DNA of 64,000 bases from Paractinoplanes atraurantiacus (GCF_900215205.1 NZ_OBDY01000001.1:1112786-1176785), one strand, 5' to 3'; counted from the first letter of the stretch, positions 6,715-17,000 are shown. Made by a program: numbers and translations. Notes: generated by a model from the sequence alone, not told the origin.

Positions 6715-7340
6715 CGATGGTTGCGGTGCGGGTTAGGTCACGGTCCGAACCCCTTCGGGGTCCGGTCGGAGGGTCTTCGGCCTTGCCCCTTTCGCTGGCT
6801 CTTGCCCTCGGCGTTCCCCTTGGCTCTTGCCCTTCGGCCTTTCCCTTCCCCTCGCCCTCGTTCTTCGCCTCGCTCTCGTCCTTCGCCTTGCCTTGGCCCT
6901 CGCTCTTCGCCTTTTCTCCTTGGCCTTCGCCGTCGGGCTTGTGGGGCTGCGCCTTGCGGGCCGGCTTGGTGCGTGCGTTTGCATCGTGGATGTGTGCGTT
7001 GCCGAGTTGCGGCTTTTGTCGTGGGGCGCTGCTGGCTGTCGTCGCGGATCTTGGTCGGCTGTTTCTTCTGCGTTGGGCGGCCGCCTTTTGCCGTTCCTCG
7101 CGGTGGATGCCTTGGTGCTCTTCGTTGCTTGCGGGCCGGTTGCTGCCACCTATGCCGCGTTCGTCGTCGGGTTGCTGGTTGGGGGCCGCCGCTCTTCCCT
7201 CGTTGGTCGGCCGGCCGACTGGCTGAGGCGCAGGTGGCCTTCTTTGCTGTCTGGCTTGCCGGTCCTTGTGGGTGAGGGCTGCTGGAGGGTGGGGTGGGAG
7301 TTCGTTTTGGGCGTAAAAGCTGGGAACCTCGGGCGGATAG
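6715..7340. other. Pyrimidine-skewed spacer without a supportable gene
   Basis: About 620 bp between the tRNA hairpins and the lactonase-like gene. The plus strand is strongly C/T-rich from about 6770 to 6930, built of degenerate units such as CTTCGCCTT and CTCGCCCTCG, then becomes G/T-rich. Long open frames exist on both strands but encode only low-complexity Leu/Ala/Arg sequence and lack the strong third-position GC bias of the neighbouring genes. I see no RNA structure I recognise. It may be a degenerate repeat field or an ancient integration site behind the tRNA. Confidence 0.5.
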
Positions 7341-7349
7341 CTTGGGGGA

Positions 7350-8048
7350 GTGAGGGATATCGCGGTGCGGCGGGTCGACTATGGGTACTTTGTTCGGCCG
7401 GCGGAGGAGACCGGGACCGGGCGGGCTCGGGTGGAGCCGGCTCTGGGATATCTGATCGAGCATCCGGAGCGCGGGCGGTTGCTTGTGGACACCGGCATGG
7501 GTGGGGATGCCTGGGTTGAGGGGCATTACCGGCCGGTGCGGGTACCGCTTGCGGTGGCGCTCAAGAGGGCCGGAGCCGACCTCGAAGATGTGCGGTATGT
7601 AGTGAACTGCCACCTGCACTTCGATCACTGCGGGGGGAATCCGGAGCTGGCGGGTACGCCTGTTTTCGCGCAGCGGGCCGAGTTGGCGCTGGCCCGGGCC
7701 GTGGAGAGTCACACGCTGCCGGAGCTGGTCGATCACGCGGGGGCCCGGGTCGAGGAGATCGACGGGGAGGTCGAAGTGATGCCGGGGGTGCGGATCGTGC
7801 CTACGCCCGGGCATACCGCGGGGCATCAGTCGGTGGTGGTGTCGCGCAGGGACGGGACGGTTGTGGTGGCGGGGCAGAGTCATGACAACGCGAATCTGTT
7901 CACCAGTGATGTGCTGGGGCGCCACGCCGGCGTGGGTGAGCAGCCGGCGTGGCTTGAATATCTGATGGCGTTCGACCCCAAGCAGGTGGTCTTCGCTCAC
8001 GACAACGCTGTCTGGACCCCCGGTTCCAGCCAGGTCAGCCTGCCCTGA
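7350..8048 (+). CDS. Metallo-beta-lactamase-fold hydrolase, N-acyl-homoserine-lactonase-like
   Basis: 232 residues. The zinc motif is HLHFDHCGG (HxHxDH, about residues 90-98), followed by the PTPGHTAGHQSVVV histidine and a final VVFAHDNAVW. The early segment ETGTGRARVEPALGYLIE is characteristic of the AttM/AiiA branch of the superfamily, whose members open the lactone of acyl-homoserine lactones; other lactones are possible. Actinomycetes use gamma-butyrolactone signals, so signal turnover is only one option. GTG 7350 has no spacing to a G-run; GTG 7365, with GAGGGA 7 nt upstream, may be the true start. The 3' end overlaps the convergent gene by 52 bp. Confidence 0.82.
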   Translation: MRDIAVRRVDYGYFVRPAEETGTGRARVEPALGYLIEHPERGRLLVDTGMGGDAWVEGHYRPVRVPLAVALKRAGADLEDVRYVVNCHLHFDHCGGNPELAGTPVFAQRAELALARAVESHTLPELVDHAGARVEEIDGEVEVMPGVRIVPTPGHTAGHQSVVVSRRDGTVVVAGQSHDNANLFTSDVLGRHAGVGEQPAWLEYLMAFDPKQVVFAHDNAVWTPGSSQVSLP

Positions 8049-8743
8049 GGGAAGGCGGCCTCGATCTGCGGGCGGCCCTCCCGGAAATGGGACCAGCCCT
8101 CGTAATGGACCGGGACCACGTGGCGGGGTTTCACGCGGTCGACCAGCGTGGCCGCGTCGCGGCCGGTCATGGTGAAGCGGGCGGGGCCGGTCAGGCCGAA
8201 CTGGACCTTGCCCAGGTGCAGGATCGCCGTGTCGACCTCGAAGCGGTCGGCCACCCGCAGGACGCCGGGGAAGACGACCGTGTCGCCGGAGATCCATACG
8301 ACCGTTGAGGAACCCTTGGGGCGTAAGGCGAAACCGGTGGTGGGGCCGACGATCGGGACGCTCCACCACGGGCCGTGCCGGGACGGGGTGGCGGTCACCT
8401 CGACGTCGCCGATTCTCGTCGACGACCACGGGGCCAGGCCGGTCGCGCCCAGGCGGCGGCCGCCGGCCGGTGTGGTCACCACCGCCGGCACGCGTTTGAG
8501 CAGAGCGCGGCCGGCGTCGTCGAGGTTGTCGGCGTGCTGGTCGTGGGTCAGCAGCACGCCGTCGAGCGGGCCCAGCGCCGTGACGGGCAGGGCGGGACCG
8601 GCCGTCTTGCGGGAGGAGGTGCCCCAGCCGAACGAGTAGCGGCGGCCGGGGACGTCGAACGTCGGATCGACCAGAAGGCGTACGCCGCCGATCTCCAGCA
8701 GCGTCGTCGGGCCGCCGATGTGGGTGATCGTCAGGGCACTCAT
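7997..8743 (-). CDS. UlaG-like metallo-beta-lactamase-fold hydrolase
   Basis: 248 residues of the UlaG/YfiR-like branch of the metallo-beta-lactamase superfamily. It opens with LTITHIGGPTTLLEIGGVRL and LVDPTFD, the metal site includes LLTHDQHADNLDD, and later ligands lie in TATPSRHGPW, ISGDTVV and VPVHYEGW. Such enzymes cleave phosphodiester or lactone bonds in small metabolites; the substrate is unknown. ATG 8743 overlaps the stop of the upstream hydrolase as ATGA, so translation is coupled. The end overlaps the convergent lactonase-like gene by 52 bp. Confidence 0.85.
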   Translation of the reverse strand: MSALTITHIGGPTTLLEIGGVRLLVDPTFDVPGRRYSFGWGTSSRKTAGPALPVTALGPLDGVLLTHDQHADNLDDAGRALLKRVPAVVTTPAGGRRLGATGLAPWSSTRIGDVEVTATPSRHGPWWSVPIVGPTTGFALRPKGSSTVVWISGDTVVFPGVLRVADRFEVDTAILHLGKVQFGLTGPARFTMTGRDAATLVDRVKPRHVVPVHYEGWSHFREGRPQIEAAFPQGRLTWLEPGVQTALS

Positions 8744-9528
8744 GAAGCGTGCCGCAGGGCCCACTCGAGGACCTCGTCGGCGATCGACTCCCAGCCCTTC
8801 TGCGCCGGCAGCAGGTGGGCGTAGCCCTCGTACTCCTTGCGTTCGGTGATGGTGTTGGACTTGTAGTGCTTGTGGTTCGACTCCTGGATGGCCGGCGGCA
8901 TGATGTGGTCCTCCGATCCCGACACGAACAGCAGCGGCGCCCGGTTGTCGTTGTGGTAGTCGACCCACGTGTCCTGGTGGCCGGGCTGGAAGTTGGCGAG
9001 CACGCCGCCCCACAGGATGCCGCCGCTGGCCGGGATCGCGTAGCGCTCGTACAGATAGCGCGATTCCTCTTCGCTGAACGTGTTGGTGAAGGCGTACTTC
9101 CACTCCTCGAAGGTGAGCGGGATCGCCTTGTGCCGGTTGGCCGGGCTCTTCAGGACCGGGAACGTCGATTTGAGCTGGGAGAGCGGCACGACCCGTACGC
9201 CCTCGGTGGGCGCCGAATTGAGTGCGACACCCGCCGCGCCGAACCCGTGGTCGAGCAGGATCTGCGTGAAGGCGCCGCCGGCCGAGTGACCGATGATGAT
9301 CGGGGCCTCGGGCAGGGCCTTGATGGCCTCCTCGTAACGGGCGATGATCTGCGGCACGGTCACGTTGACGATGGGGGTCGGATCGGCGTTGAGCGCCTCC
9401 ACCTCGACCTCGAAGCCGGGATAGCCCGGTGCGATGACCTGATGACCTTTGGCCTCGTAGTGCGCCTTCCAGTTCTCCCAACTGCGCGGCGTGACCCAGA
9501 ATCCGTGGACCAGAACGATCGGCTTCAT
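8740..9528 (-). CDS. Alpha/beta-hydrolase fold protein
   Basis: 262 residues. The N-terminus [17 protein letters not shown] gives the oxyanion-hole segment, the nucleophile elbow is IIGHSAGG (Ser near residue 101), the acid is probably in [13 protein letters not shown], and the catalytic His is in [15 protein letters not shown]. This is the family often listed as alpha/beta hydrolases of unknown substrate in soil bacteria. ATGA overlaps join it to both neighbours, so it is the middle gene of a tightly coupled three-hydrolase unit. Confidence 0.88.
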   Translation of the reverse strand: MKPIVLVHGFWVTPRSWENWKAHYEAKGHQVIAPGYPGFEVEVEALNADPTPIVNVTVPQIIARYEEAIKALPEAPIIIGHSAGGAFTQILLDHGFGAAGVALNSAPTEGVRVVPLSQLKSTFPVLKSPANRHKAIPLTFEEWKYAFTNTFSEEESRYLYERYAIPASGGILWGGVLANFQPGHQDTWVDYHNDNRAPLLFVSGSEDHIMPPAIQESNHKHYKSNTITERKEYEGYAHLLPAQKGWESIADEVLEWALRHAS

Positions 9529-10358
9529 GCGGTGTGCTCCTTCGCGAAGGCCAGGAGGTCGGCTCCCAGCCGCTCTTTGTGGGTGTCGGTGATGCCGTGC
9601 GGCGCGCCGGGATAGACGGTGAGCACGGCTCCGTCGATGCGGGCGGCGGAGGCCTGTCCGCCGACCGCGAACGGCACGACCTGGTCGTCGTCGCCGTGGA
9701 TGACGAGCGTGGGGACGTCGAACGCGTCCAGGTCGGCGCGGAAGTCGGTGCCGGAGAAGGCGGCGATCGACTCGTACGCGTTGTGGTGCCCCGCCGCCAT
9801 CGACTGGAGCCAGAAGGCGTCGCGGACGCCGGCCGGCACGTCGGCGCCGGGCCGGTTGTGGCCGAAGAACGGGCCGTCGGCCAGGTCCTGGTACAGCTGC
9901 GACCGGTCGGCCAGCGCACCGGCCCGGAGGCCGTCGAACACGTCGATCGGCAGACCGCCGGGGTTGTCCCGGGTCAGCAGCATGAACGGCGGCACCGCGG
10001 AGACGAGCGCCACCTGGGCGATCCGCGCCGTGCCGTGCCGCCCCACGTAACGGGCCACCTCGCCGCCGCCGGTCGAGAAACCGACCAGCGTCACGTCCCG
10101 CAGATCAAGGGCGTCGATCAAAGTCGCGAGGTCATCGGCGTACGTGTCCATGTCGTTGCCGTGCCACGTCTGCGAGGACCGGCCATGGCCGCGCCGGTCG
10201 TGCGCGATCGCGCGGAATCCGTTGGTGGCGAGCAGAAGCTGCTGCGCCTCCCAGCTGTCGGAGTTGAGCGGCCACCCGTGGCTGAGGACGACCGGTCGCC
10301 CGGCGCCCCAGTCCTTGTAGAAGATCTCCGCCCCGTCGGTGGCTGTCACGTGTGCCAT
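9525..10358 (-). CDS. Alpha/beta hydrolase, non-heme chloroperoxidase type
   Basis: 277 residues. It matches the cofactor-free haloperoxidase/esterase group: [34 protein letters not shown], nucleophile elbow [13 protein letters not shown] (Ser near residue 96), acid in [13 protein letters not shown], and His in [11 protein letters not shown]. These proteins are esterases that can also halogenate through peracid formation. First of three coupled hydrolase genes; it starts 52 nt after the end of the LuxR-type regulator gene on the same strand, so the regulator gene and the hydrolase unit may be co-transcribed. Confidence 0.9.
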   Translation of the reverse strand: MAHVTATDGAEIFYKDWGAGRPVVLSHGWPLNSDSWEAQQLLLATNGFRAIAHDRRGHGRSSQTWHGNDMDTYADDLATLIDALDLRDVTLVGFSTGGGEVARYVGRHGTARIAQVALVSAVPPFMLLTRDNPGGLPIDVFDGLRAGALADRSQLYQDLADGPFFGHNRPGADVPAGVRDAFWLQSMAAGHHNAYESIAAFSGTDFRADLDAFDVPTLVIHGDDDQVVPFAVGGQASAARIDGAVLTVYPGAPHGITDTHKERLGADLLAFAKEHTA

Positions 10359-10410
10359 GAGCCGATCGTCCTGGGAGCGTGTCCATTCGCGAATCCCGTG
10401 AAACGCGTAG

Positions 10411-13125
10411 TCAGTCGTGCAGGGCCTCGCGCAGTTGCCGTCGCGAGCGCACGCCCAGCTTCCGGTAGACCTTGCGCAGGTGGTAATCCACGGTGCTGGC
10501 GCTCAGGAACAGATGCGCGGCGATCTCCGCGTTCGTTCCCCCACCCCGGGCCAGGCGGGCCACGGCGGCCTCCTGCGGGGTGAGGGCCGTTTCGCTTTCC
10601 GGTACGGGGGTGGGCCCGGTCTCGCCGAGCGGGCTCAGCTCGGCCCGCGCCCGGGCGGCGAAGGCGTGCGCCTTCTCGGCTTCGAAGACCTCCAGCGCCG
10701 CCCTCAGCTGAAGACGGGCGTCCCGGCGCCGGCGACGGCGGCGCAGCCATTCGCCGTACAACAGATGGGCCCGGGCGAGGTCGCCGACGGCACGGGTACC
10801 GGACAGGATCTCGATGGCCGATCGATAGTGCGGTTCCGCCCCGTCGGGTGAGCTGAGCAGAGCCTTGGAGCGTTCCTGGAGGCCGTCCGCCCACGTTGTT
10901 CCGGCCGCGCCGGCCGCCACGGCCAGATCGGCGTGGGCGAGGGCCGCGGTCCGCCGGTCGCCGGAGCGCAGTGCGCACTCCACCAGATCGGGCAGCACCC
11001 GGGCGTAGCGGCCGGGACGGCCGAGCTCCACCATCGGCTGGAGCAGCCGTTTCGCGGACGCGTAGTCGGCGCAGGCGATGTCGAGCACCGCGATGCTGTG
11101 CAGGGTCACCGATCGCATCGCCCCCACGCCGAGCATGTCGAAGACGTCGAGGGCGGGCAGCAGGGCGGCCCGGTCGGCGGGGCCTGACCGCCAGGCCACC
11201 AGCTCGGGATGACGCCAGATCAGTTCCTGGTCGGCGGTGACGCCGATCGCCGTGCGCAGGCGCTGCCCGACCGCGTCGTGGCGGTCGGCGTCGCGCAGCC
11301 GCCCCAGTGTGGCGTCGTCCATGGCGGCCATGAAATGCACCAGGTCGAGCGTGTGCAGGGCGCCCGAGCGGCGGGCCGCGTCCTCGGCCCCGCGCAGCAC
11401 CACCCGGCGGGACTCGTCGTCCCACAGCAGCGTGCACAGGGTGACGCCGAGCTGGAAGTGGCTGAGCAGAAGCTCGGGACCGGTCAGCGCGGCGATCGCC
11501 CGCCGCATGGCCGGCGCGCCCTGCTCGATGCCGCCGGTGAGGAAGGCGGCGAAGCCGGCCAGCAGCAGGTCGGCCGGGCCGGACGGATCGGGACCGGCGA
11601 GCCGGCGGGCCGCCTCGGCGATCTGCTCACCGGTGACGCCGCGCATCAGGTCCTCGGCCGTGATCGAGTGGTGCATGGCCAGCAGCACGGCCTCGCGGGT
11701 GCGATCCGGTTCGGCGTCGCCGAAGGCGCCGGCCGCGGCGAGGCACATGGCGGCGGCGTCGCGCAGCGCGCCCGGCGTGCCGGTGGTGACCGATGCCATG
11801 GCCCTGGTCATCAACGCCGAGCCCCGCCGCGGTCCGGACAGGAGAGCGTCGTCGACCTCGTCGAGGAGCCGTAGGGCGCGGGCGGGCGCGCCGGCCGGCA
11901 CGGCCGCCTCGGCCGCCGCCACGGTGCGGGCGGCGCGATCCGCGGGCGCCGGTGACAGCTCGGCGGCGCGGGTCAGGAACGTGGCCCGGGCCGCCACACC
12001 GCCGCGCGCGCCCGCCCGCTCGGCGCAGCGCTCGAGCTCGGCCGCGACCTCCTCGTCGAGGCCGGTCGCGGCGGCGGCCAGATGCCAGGCCCGGCGATCG
12101 GCGTCGGACGCGTGCGTCGTGGCCACCGCGAGCGCCCGGTGCACCGCTCGCCGCCGGCCGGCCGGGGCGTCGCCGTAGACGGCCGAGCGCACCAGCGGAT
12201 GCCGGAAGTCGACCGGTGGTGTGCCGGCGACGAGACGAAGGTCCTCGGCCGGCTCGGCGTCGGCCGGCCCGATGCCGAGACCGGCGGCCGCCTCCAGGAT
12301 CTGACCGCCGGTGGCGCCGGCCCCGGCGGCGGCCAGCAGCAACCAGGTCTGCGCCGCCTCGGGAAGCCGGCGGACCGCGGCCGAGTAGTGGGCCTCGAGC
12401 CGGCTGCCGATCGGCGCCGGCTCGGTGAGCGGACTCGCGCCACCCAGTTGCGCGGTGCTGAGCTCCTGGCCGAGATCGGTCAGGGCGAGCGGATTGCCGC
12501 CGGTGGCAACGGCTATCTCCTCGGCCAGGCCGGGATCGAGCGGCGCCGGCGCGACATCGGCCAGCAGCGCGACCGCGGCGTCGCGGCCGAGCCCGCCTAT
12601 CTCGATCACCGGAACACCGGCCAGTTGCTCGAAATCGTCGCCGGGGGCGGCACGCCAGCCGAACAACAGGACGACGCCCTCGGCGTGCAGCCGCCGGGCC
12701 ACGAAAGCCAGCGCCAGCAACGATTCCCGGTCGAGCCACTGGGCGTCGTCGAGCACGCAGAGCCGCGGCTCGGCGGCGAGCAGCGTCAGGGCGGCCAGGC
12801 TGACCAGGAACAGGTCGGGCGGCGGCCCGTCGGCGAGCCCGCAGGCCACCTCGAGCGCGGCCCGCTGCGTCTGCGGCAGCCGGGCCCGCTCGGGCAGACA
12901 GGGGATCAGAAGCCGGTGCAGCGCCGCGAACGAGAAGGTGGACTCGGCCTCGGCCCCGTTGATGGCCAGGCCTCCGGGCGCGCTGCCCTGCGCATGCCGC
13001 AGCAGGGCCGTCTTGCCGACGCCGGCCTCACCGCGCAGCACCGCGCTCGCGCTGCGCCCGTGCCGGATCCCGGCGACCAGGTCGTCCAGCGTCGCACACT
13101 CGGTCTCGCGCCCGAAGAGTCGCAC
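10411..13125 (-). CDS. Large ATP-binding LuxR-family (LAL) transcriptional regulator
   Basis: 904 residues in the order expected for LAL proteins. An N-terminal AAA/NACHT-like ATPase has Walker [16 protein letters not shown] (about residues 31-45) and Walker [12 protein letters not shown] (about 123-133). A long alpha-helical, TPR-like middle follows, then a C-terminal LuxR HTH (last 60 residues: [40 protein letters not shown]). LAL regulators are activators that respond to an inducer through the ATPase and helical part. It lies between ndgR and the hydrolase genes on one strand, making those genes the likely targets. GTG 13125 begins at the conserved LFGRETE segment. Confidence 0.92.
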   Translation of the reverse strand: MRLFGRETECATLDDLVAGIRHGRSASAVLRGEAGVGKTALLRHAQGSAPGGLAINGAEAESTFSFAALHRLLIPCLPERARLPQTQRAALEVACGLADGPPPDLFLVSLAALTLLAAEPRLCVLDDAQWLDRESLLALAFVARRLHAEGVVLLFGWRAAPGDDFEQLAGVPVIEIGGLGRDAAVALLADVAPAPLDPGLAEEIAVATGGNPLALTDLGQELSTAQLGGASPLTEPAPIGSRLEAHYSAAVRRLPEAAQTWLLLAAAGAGATGGQILEAAAGLGIGPADAEPAEDLRLVAGTPPVDFRHPLVRSAVYGDAPAGRRRAVHRALAVATTHASDADRRAWHLAAAATGLDEEVAAELERCAERAGARGGVAARATFLTRAAELSPAPADRAARTVAAAEAAVPAGAPARALRLLDEVDDALLSGPRRGSALMTRAMASVTTGTPGALRDAAAMCLAAAGAFGDAEPDRTREAVLLAMHHSITAEDLMRGVTGEQIAEAARRLAGPDPSGPADLLLAGFAAFLTGGIEQGAPAMRRAIAALTGPELLLSHFQLGVTLCTLLWDDESRRVVLRGAEDAARRSGALHTLDLVHFMAAMDDATLGRLRDADRHDAVGQRLRTAIGVTADQELIWRHPELVAWRSGPADRAALLPALDVFDMLGVGAMRSVTLHSIAVLDIACADYASAKRLLQPMVELGRPGRYARVLPDLVECALRSGDRRTAALAHADLAVAAGAAGTTWADGLQERSKALLSSPDGAEPHYRSAIEILSGTRAVGDLARAHLLYGEWLRRRRRRRDARLQLRAALEVFEAEKAHAFAARARAELSPLGETGPTPVPESETALTPQEAAVARLARGGGTNAEIAAHLFLSASTVDYHLRKVYRKLGVRSRRQLREALHD

Positions 13126-13155
13126 GCCGCGACCCTATCGACGCCGAGCGGTCTT

Positions 13156-13842
13156 CTACAGGCCCGAAAGTCTCTGACCGGCCCGCACAACGGCCATCGC
13201 GTGCCGCTCGCCGGGGCGGCGGCCGAGGCGCTCTATCGGACCGCTTATCGAGATCGAGGCGATGACCCGGCCCGTCCGGTCGCGGATCGGGGCCGAGACA
13301 CTGGCCACACCGGGCTCCCGCTCGGCCACGCTCTGGGCCCAGCCCCGGCGGCGGACCTCGGCCAGGGTGCGGCCGGTGAACTTGCAGCGGGGCAGCAGCG
13401 GCATGACCGCCTCCGGCGGCTCCCACGCGAGCAGGATCTGCGCCGCCGAGCCGGCCACCATCGGCAGCACCGAGCCGACCGGAACCGTGTCGCGCAGGCC
13501 GCTCGCCCGCTCGGCCGCGGCCACACAGATGCGCTCGTCCGCGCGGCGCAAGTAGAGCTGCGCGCTCTCCCCGGTCGCGTCCCGCAATGCGGAAAGCAGG
13601 GGCTCGGCCGCGGTCAGCAGGACGTCCGGCGCGGCGTTCGCGAGCTCGCCCAGGCGGGGGCCCGGGCGCCACCGGCCCTGGGTGTCGCGCACCAGCATCC
13701 GGTGGATCTCCAGGGCCTGGGCCAGGCGATGTGCCGTCGCCCGGGGCAGCTTCGTTCGGTCGACGAGTTCCGCCAGGCTGGCGCCGTCGACACAGGCCGC
13801 CAAGATGACGACCGCCTTGTCGAGAACGCCGACACCGCTCAT
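13156..13842 (-). CDS. ndgR: IclR-family regulator NdgR
   Basis: 228 residues. An N-terminal winged helix (SGVGVLDKAVVILAACVDGA, then LPRATAHRLAQALEIHRM) is followed by an IclR effector domain containing GESAQLYLRRADERICVAAA, SGLRDTVPVGSVLPM and GWAQSVAEREPGVASVSAP. These stretches closely resemble Streptomyces NdgR/AreB, which controls leucine and other amino-acid genes and quorum or antibiotic responses. Divergent position next to leuC is the conserved arrangement. ATG 13842 has GTGGGA upstream; the in-frame ATG 13866 would overlap a GGGAGG with almost no spacing. Confidence 0.93.
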   Translation of the reverse strand: MSGVGVLDKAVVILAACVDGASLAELVDRTKLPRATAHRLAQALEIHRMLVRDTQGRWRPGPRLGELANAAPDVLLTAAEPLLSALRDATGESAQLYLRRADERICVAAAERASGLRDTVPVGSVLPMVAGSAAQILLAWEPPEAVMPLLPRCKFTGRTLAEVRRRGWAQSVAEREPGVASVSAPIRDRTGRVIASISISGPIERLGRRPGERHAMAVVRAGQRLSGL

Positions 13843-13891
13843 ACTGTGTCCCACAAGCCGAAACATACCTCCCAGAATTTAGGATGTCCAG
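13843..13891. promoter_or_regulatory. ndgR-leuC divergent control region
   Basis: Only 49 nt separate the two starts. TGTG-TCC-CACA (13845-13855) is a short perfect inverted repeat immediately ahead of ndgR and could be an NdgR half-site pair. TAGGAT (13880-13885) lies 6 nt before the leuC ATG and reads either as a -10 box of a leaderless transcript or, through its AGGA, as a ribosome-binding site. Confidence 0.5.
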
Positions 13892-15331
13892 ATGGTGGGA
13901 GTCACTCCGAGGACCCTGGCCGAAAAGGTCTGGGACGACCATGTCGTGCGTGCTGCCGAGGGTGAGCCTGATCTGCTCTACATCGACCTGCACCTCTTGC
14001 ACGAGGTGACCAGCCCGCAGGCCTTCGACGGCCTGCGCCTGGCCGGCCGTCAGGTTCGACGCACCGATCTCACGCTCGCGACCGAGGACCACAACACGCC
14101 GACCGGCTATGCCGACCCGGCGTTCAACACCAAGCGCGGCGAGCTTTTCACGATCGCCGACACCACCTCGCGGACGCAGATCGAGACGCTGCGCAAGAAC
14201 TGCGCCGAGTTCGGCGTGCAGATCCGCCCACTGGGCGACGTCAATCAGGGCATCGTGCACGTGATCGGGCCGCAGCTGGGTCTCACCCAGCCGGGCACGA
14301 CGATCGTCTGCGGCGACTCGCACACCGCCACCCACGGCGCGTTCGGCGCGCTCGCGTTCGGCATCGGCACCAGTGAGGTCGAGCACGTGCTGGCCACGCA
14401 GACGCTGCCGCAGGCGAAGCCGAAGACGATGGCCGTCACGGTCGTCGGCGAGCTCGGCCCCGGCGTGAGCGCCAAGGACCTGATCCTCGCCCTCATCACG
14501 CAGACCGGCACCGGCGGCGGCAACGGCCACATCGTGGAATATCGCGGTGAGGCCATCCGCAAGCTCTCCATGGAGGGCCGGATGACCATCTGCAACATGA
14601 GCATCGAGTGGGGCGCCAAGGCCGGCATGATCGCGCCCGACGACACCACTTTCGCCTATCTGTTGGGCCGCGAGCACGCGCCACAGGGCGAGCAGTGGGA
14701 CGCCGCCGTCGATTACTGGCGCACGCTCGTCACCGACGAGGGCGCCGAGTTCGACACGGAAATCATCCTGGACGCCTCGGCGATCAGCCCGTTCATCACC
14801 TGGGGCACCAACCCGGGCCAGGGCGCGCCGCTCGACAGCGTGGTCCCGGACCCCGAGGAGTTCATCGAGGAGACCGACCGCAGCGCCGCCCGCCGCGCGC
14901 TGGAATACATGGATCTCGCGCCGGGCACGCCGTTCAAGGACGTCGCGGTCGACGTGGTCTTCGTCGGCTCCTGCACCAACGGGCGCATCGAGGACCTGCG
15001 GGCCGCGGCCGACGTCATCCGCGGCCACAAGGTGCACGACGGCGTCCGCATGATGATCGTGCCGGGGTCGTACAAGGTGCGCGAGGCGGCCGAGGCCGAG
15101 GGCCTCGACAAGGTCTTCACCGAGGCGGGCGCCGAGTGGCGCTTCGCGGGCTGTTCCATGTGCCTGGGCATGAACCCGGACACGCTCACCCCGGGCCAGC
15201 GCGCCGCTTCGACCTCCAACCGCAACTTCGAGGGACGGCAGGGCAAGGGCGGTCGTACGCATCTGGTCTCGCCGCAGGTCGCCGCCGCCACCGCCGTGGT
15301 CGGCAAGCTGGCCGCCCCCGCCGACCTCTGA
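13892..15331 (+). CDS. leuC: 3-isopropylmalate dehydratase large subunit
   Basis: 479 residues, aconitase superfamily. With LeuD it isomerises 2-isopropylmalate to 3-isopropylmalate in leucine synthesis. The three cysteines that hold the 4Fe-4S cluster are visible as C361 (VGSCTNGR), C421 and C424 ([11 protein letters not shown]). Other family segments are [39 protein letters not shown] and [11 protein letters not shown]. The length is that of bacterial LeuC. It is divergent from ndgR and followed 14 nt later by leuD. Confidence 0.98.
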   Translation: MVGVTPRTLAEKVWDDHVVRAAEGEPDLLYIDLHLLHEVTSPQAFDGLRLAGRQVRRTDLTLATEDHNTPTGYADPAFNTKRGELFTIADTTSRTQIETLRKNCAEFGVQIRPLGDVNQGIVHVIGPQLGLTQPGTTIVCGDSHTATHGAFGALAFGIGTSEVEHVLATQTLPQAKPKTMAVTVVGELGPGVSAKDLILALITQTGTGGGNGHIVEYRGEAIRKLSMEGRMTICNMSIEWGAKAGMIAPDDTTFAYLLGREHAPQGEQWDAAVDYWRTLVTDEGAEFDTEIILDASAISPFITWGTNPGQGAPLDSVVPDPEEFIEETDRSAARRALEYMDLAPGTPFKDVAVDVVFVGSCTNGRIEDLRAAADVIRGHKVHDGVRMMIVPGSYKVREAAEAEGLDKVFTEAGAEWRFAGCSMCLGMNPDTLTPGQRAASTSNRNFEGRQGKGGRTHLVSPQVAAATAVVGKLAAPADL

Positions 15332-15345
15332 GACCGGAGACAACG

Positions 15346-15933
15346 ATGGACAAGTTCGAGACACACAGCGGCAAGGTCATGCCGCTGCGCCGCTCCGATG
15401 TGGACACCGACCAGATCATCCCCGCCGTCTATCTGAAGCGGGTCACCCGCACCGGTTTCGAGGACGGTCTGTTCAGCGCGTGGAAGGACGACCCCTCCTT
15501 CGTGCTCAACAACCCGGCCCACGCCGGGGCCACGATCCTGGTCGCCGGGCCCAACTTCGGCACCGGATCCTCACGCCAGCACGCGGTCTGGGCGCTGCGC
15601 GACTGGGGCTTCAAGGTGGTCATCGCGGCCCGCTTCGGCGATATCTTCCGGGGGAATGCCCTCAAGGAGGGTCTGCTGCCGGTCCAGCTCGACCAGAAAG
15701 CCGTGGAAGCCCTCTGGGATCTCGCCGAGAGCGAGCCGGAAAAGCAGATCACGGTCGACCTCGGCGCCCGTCAGGTGCGCGTGGACGACGCCTCCTGGCC
15801 GTTCCCGATCGACGATTTCAGCAGGTGGAGGCTCATGGAGGGCCTCGACGACATCGGACTGACCCTTCGCCACGAAGAGCTCATCACGGCGTACGAGAAG
15901 AAGCGCCCCGCCTTCAAACCGGTCGTCGCCTGA
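15346..15933 (+). CDS. leuD: 3-isopropylmalate dehydratase small subunit
   Basis: 195 residues, the swivelling small subunit that completes the LeuCD active site. Recognisable segments: [20 protein letters not shown], the substrate-binding [31 protein letters not shown] and the C-terminal [22 protein letters not shown] lies ahead of ATG 15346. It ends the leuCD operon at a long terminator hairpin. Confidence 0.97.
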   Translation: MDKFETHSGKVMPLRRSDVDTDQIIPAVYLKRVTRTGFEDGLFSAWKDDPSFVLNNPAHAGATILVAGPNFGTGSSRQHAVWALRDWGFKVVIAARFGDIFRGNALKEGLLPVQLDQKAVEALWDLAESEPEKQITVDLGARQVRVDDASWPFPIDDFSRWRLMEGLDDIGLTLRHEELITAYEKKRPAFKPVVA

Positions 15934-15957
15934 GCAACGAAAAACCCTGTCCTGGCA

Positions 15958-16020
15958 CGAAATTTCGCCCCCACCGCATCCCCGGTGGGGGCGATTTCGT
16001 TGTAACGCAAGGGTTTTTTT
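15958..16020 (+). terminator. Terminator after leuD
   Basis: An 18-bp stem with one bulged T: ACGAAAT plus CGCCCCCACCG (15958-15976) pairs with CGGTGGGGGCG plus ATTTCGT (15983-16000). Seven T residues follow at 16014-16020. Outer arms AAAACCCT and AGGGTTTT can extend the structure. Confidence 0.85.
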
Positions 16021-16111
16021 GACACTAATGTTTGTGTCCGCTGGTCAGAGGGCATACGGTGCGCGCAGAATGGCTCGCATTGGGCCACTTCTCACGTTCG
16101 GGAGGAAAATC

Positions 16112-16981
16112 GTGAACAAGGCCGAGCTTATCGAGGCACTGGCCGCCCGGCTAGGTGACCGGAAAACCGCGACGGCGGCGCTCGACGCGGTCATCAGCGA
16201 GGTGGAGAACGCCGTCACCAAGGGCGACCGGGTTGCCATCACCGGCTTCGGCGTCTTCGAGAAGCGGGCACGCAATGCGCGTACGGCCCGCAATCCTCGC
16301 ACCGGCGAACCGGTGAAGGTGAAGAAAACGTCGGTGCCGGCGTTCAAGCCTGGCACCGCCTTCCGCGAGATGGTGGCGAGCGGAAAGGTCGCGAAGGCCG
16401 CGGCTCCGGCCAAGAAGGCCACCGCCACCAAGGCCACTGCCACGAAGGCCACCGCGACCAAGGCGGCTGCGGCCACGAAGGCCACCCCGGCGAAGTCCAC
16501 TGCCACCAAGGCGACGGCCACCAAGGCCACCGCCACGAAGGCCACCGCCACCAAGGCGACGGCGGCCAAGAAGACCGCCGCCACCAAGGCGGCCCCGGCG
16601 AAGACGACGACGGCCGCGACCAAGACGGCCGCCGCCAAGAAGACGACCGCCACCAAGGCCGCGCCCGCCAAGACCGCCGCCACCAAGGCGACGGCGACCA
16701 AGGCGGCGCCGGCGAAGTCCACTGCCACCAAGGCGACCGCCACCAAGGCGACCGCGACCAAGGCCGCCGCCACCAAGGCGACTGCCACCAAGGCCACCGC
16801 CACCAAGGCGACCGCGGCGAAGAAGACCGCCGCGACCAAGGCCGCCCCCGCCAAGAAGGCTGCCACCGCGACGAAGACCGCCGCGGCCAAGAAGACCACC
16901 GCCCGCAAGACCACGACCGCGGCCGCGGCGGAGACCCCGTCCCGCGCCCGCGCGCCTCGCACCAGCCGCAAGACCAGCTGA
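16112..16981 (+). CDS. hup: HU-family DNA-binding protein with long Lys/Ala repeat tail
   Basis: 289 residues. Residues 1-90 are a standard HU fold: [20 protein letters not shown], the beta-arm entry [20 protein letters not shown] and [14 protein letters not shown]. From about residue 92 to the end the protein is almost only Lys, Ala, Thr and Pro in [10 protein letters not shown] and APAK units, an H1-like tail as in mycobacterial HupB/HLP and Streptomyces HupS, but longer than the HupB form (about 214 residues). HU bends and compacts DNA; the tail adds nonspecific binding. GTG 16112 follows GGGAGGAAAATC, a strong ribosome-binding site. Confidence 0.96.
   Translation: MNKAELIEALAARLGDRKTATAALDAVISEVENAVTKGDRVAITGFGVFEKRARNARTARNPRTGEPVKVKKTSVPAFKPGTAFREMVASGKVAKAAAPAKKATATKATATKATATKAAAATKATPAKSTATKATATKATATKATATKATAAKKTAATKAAPAKTTTAATKTAAAKKTTATKAAPAKTAATKATATKAAPAKSTATKATATKATATKAAATKATATKATATKATAAKKTAATKAAPAKKAATATKTAAAKKTTARKTTTAAAAETPSRARAPRTSRKTS
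16420..16900 (+). repeat. In-frame [10 protein letters not shown] tandem repeats in hup
   Basis: A degenerate array of 15- to 18-bp units such as ACCAAGGCCACCGCC encoding TKATA and AAKKT. The units stay in frame throughout and give the basic tail of HU. Repeat number is expected to vary among strains. Confidence 0.85.
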
Positions 16982-17000
16982 GGCACGCACCGCCGAGAAG

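Noticed and set aside
6827..7519. Plus-strand frame of 230 codons in the pyrimidine-rich spacer.
   Set aside because: Leu/Ala/Arg-rich product from repeats, no ribosome-binding site, poor GC at third positions, and it runs into the lactonase-like gene in another frame.
6738..8429. Minus-strand frame of 563 codons through the tRNA spacer and two metallohydrolase genes.
   Set aside because: It crosses the clear lactonase-like and UlaG-like genes in the wrong frame and its product is compositionally biased.
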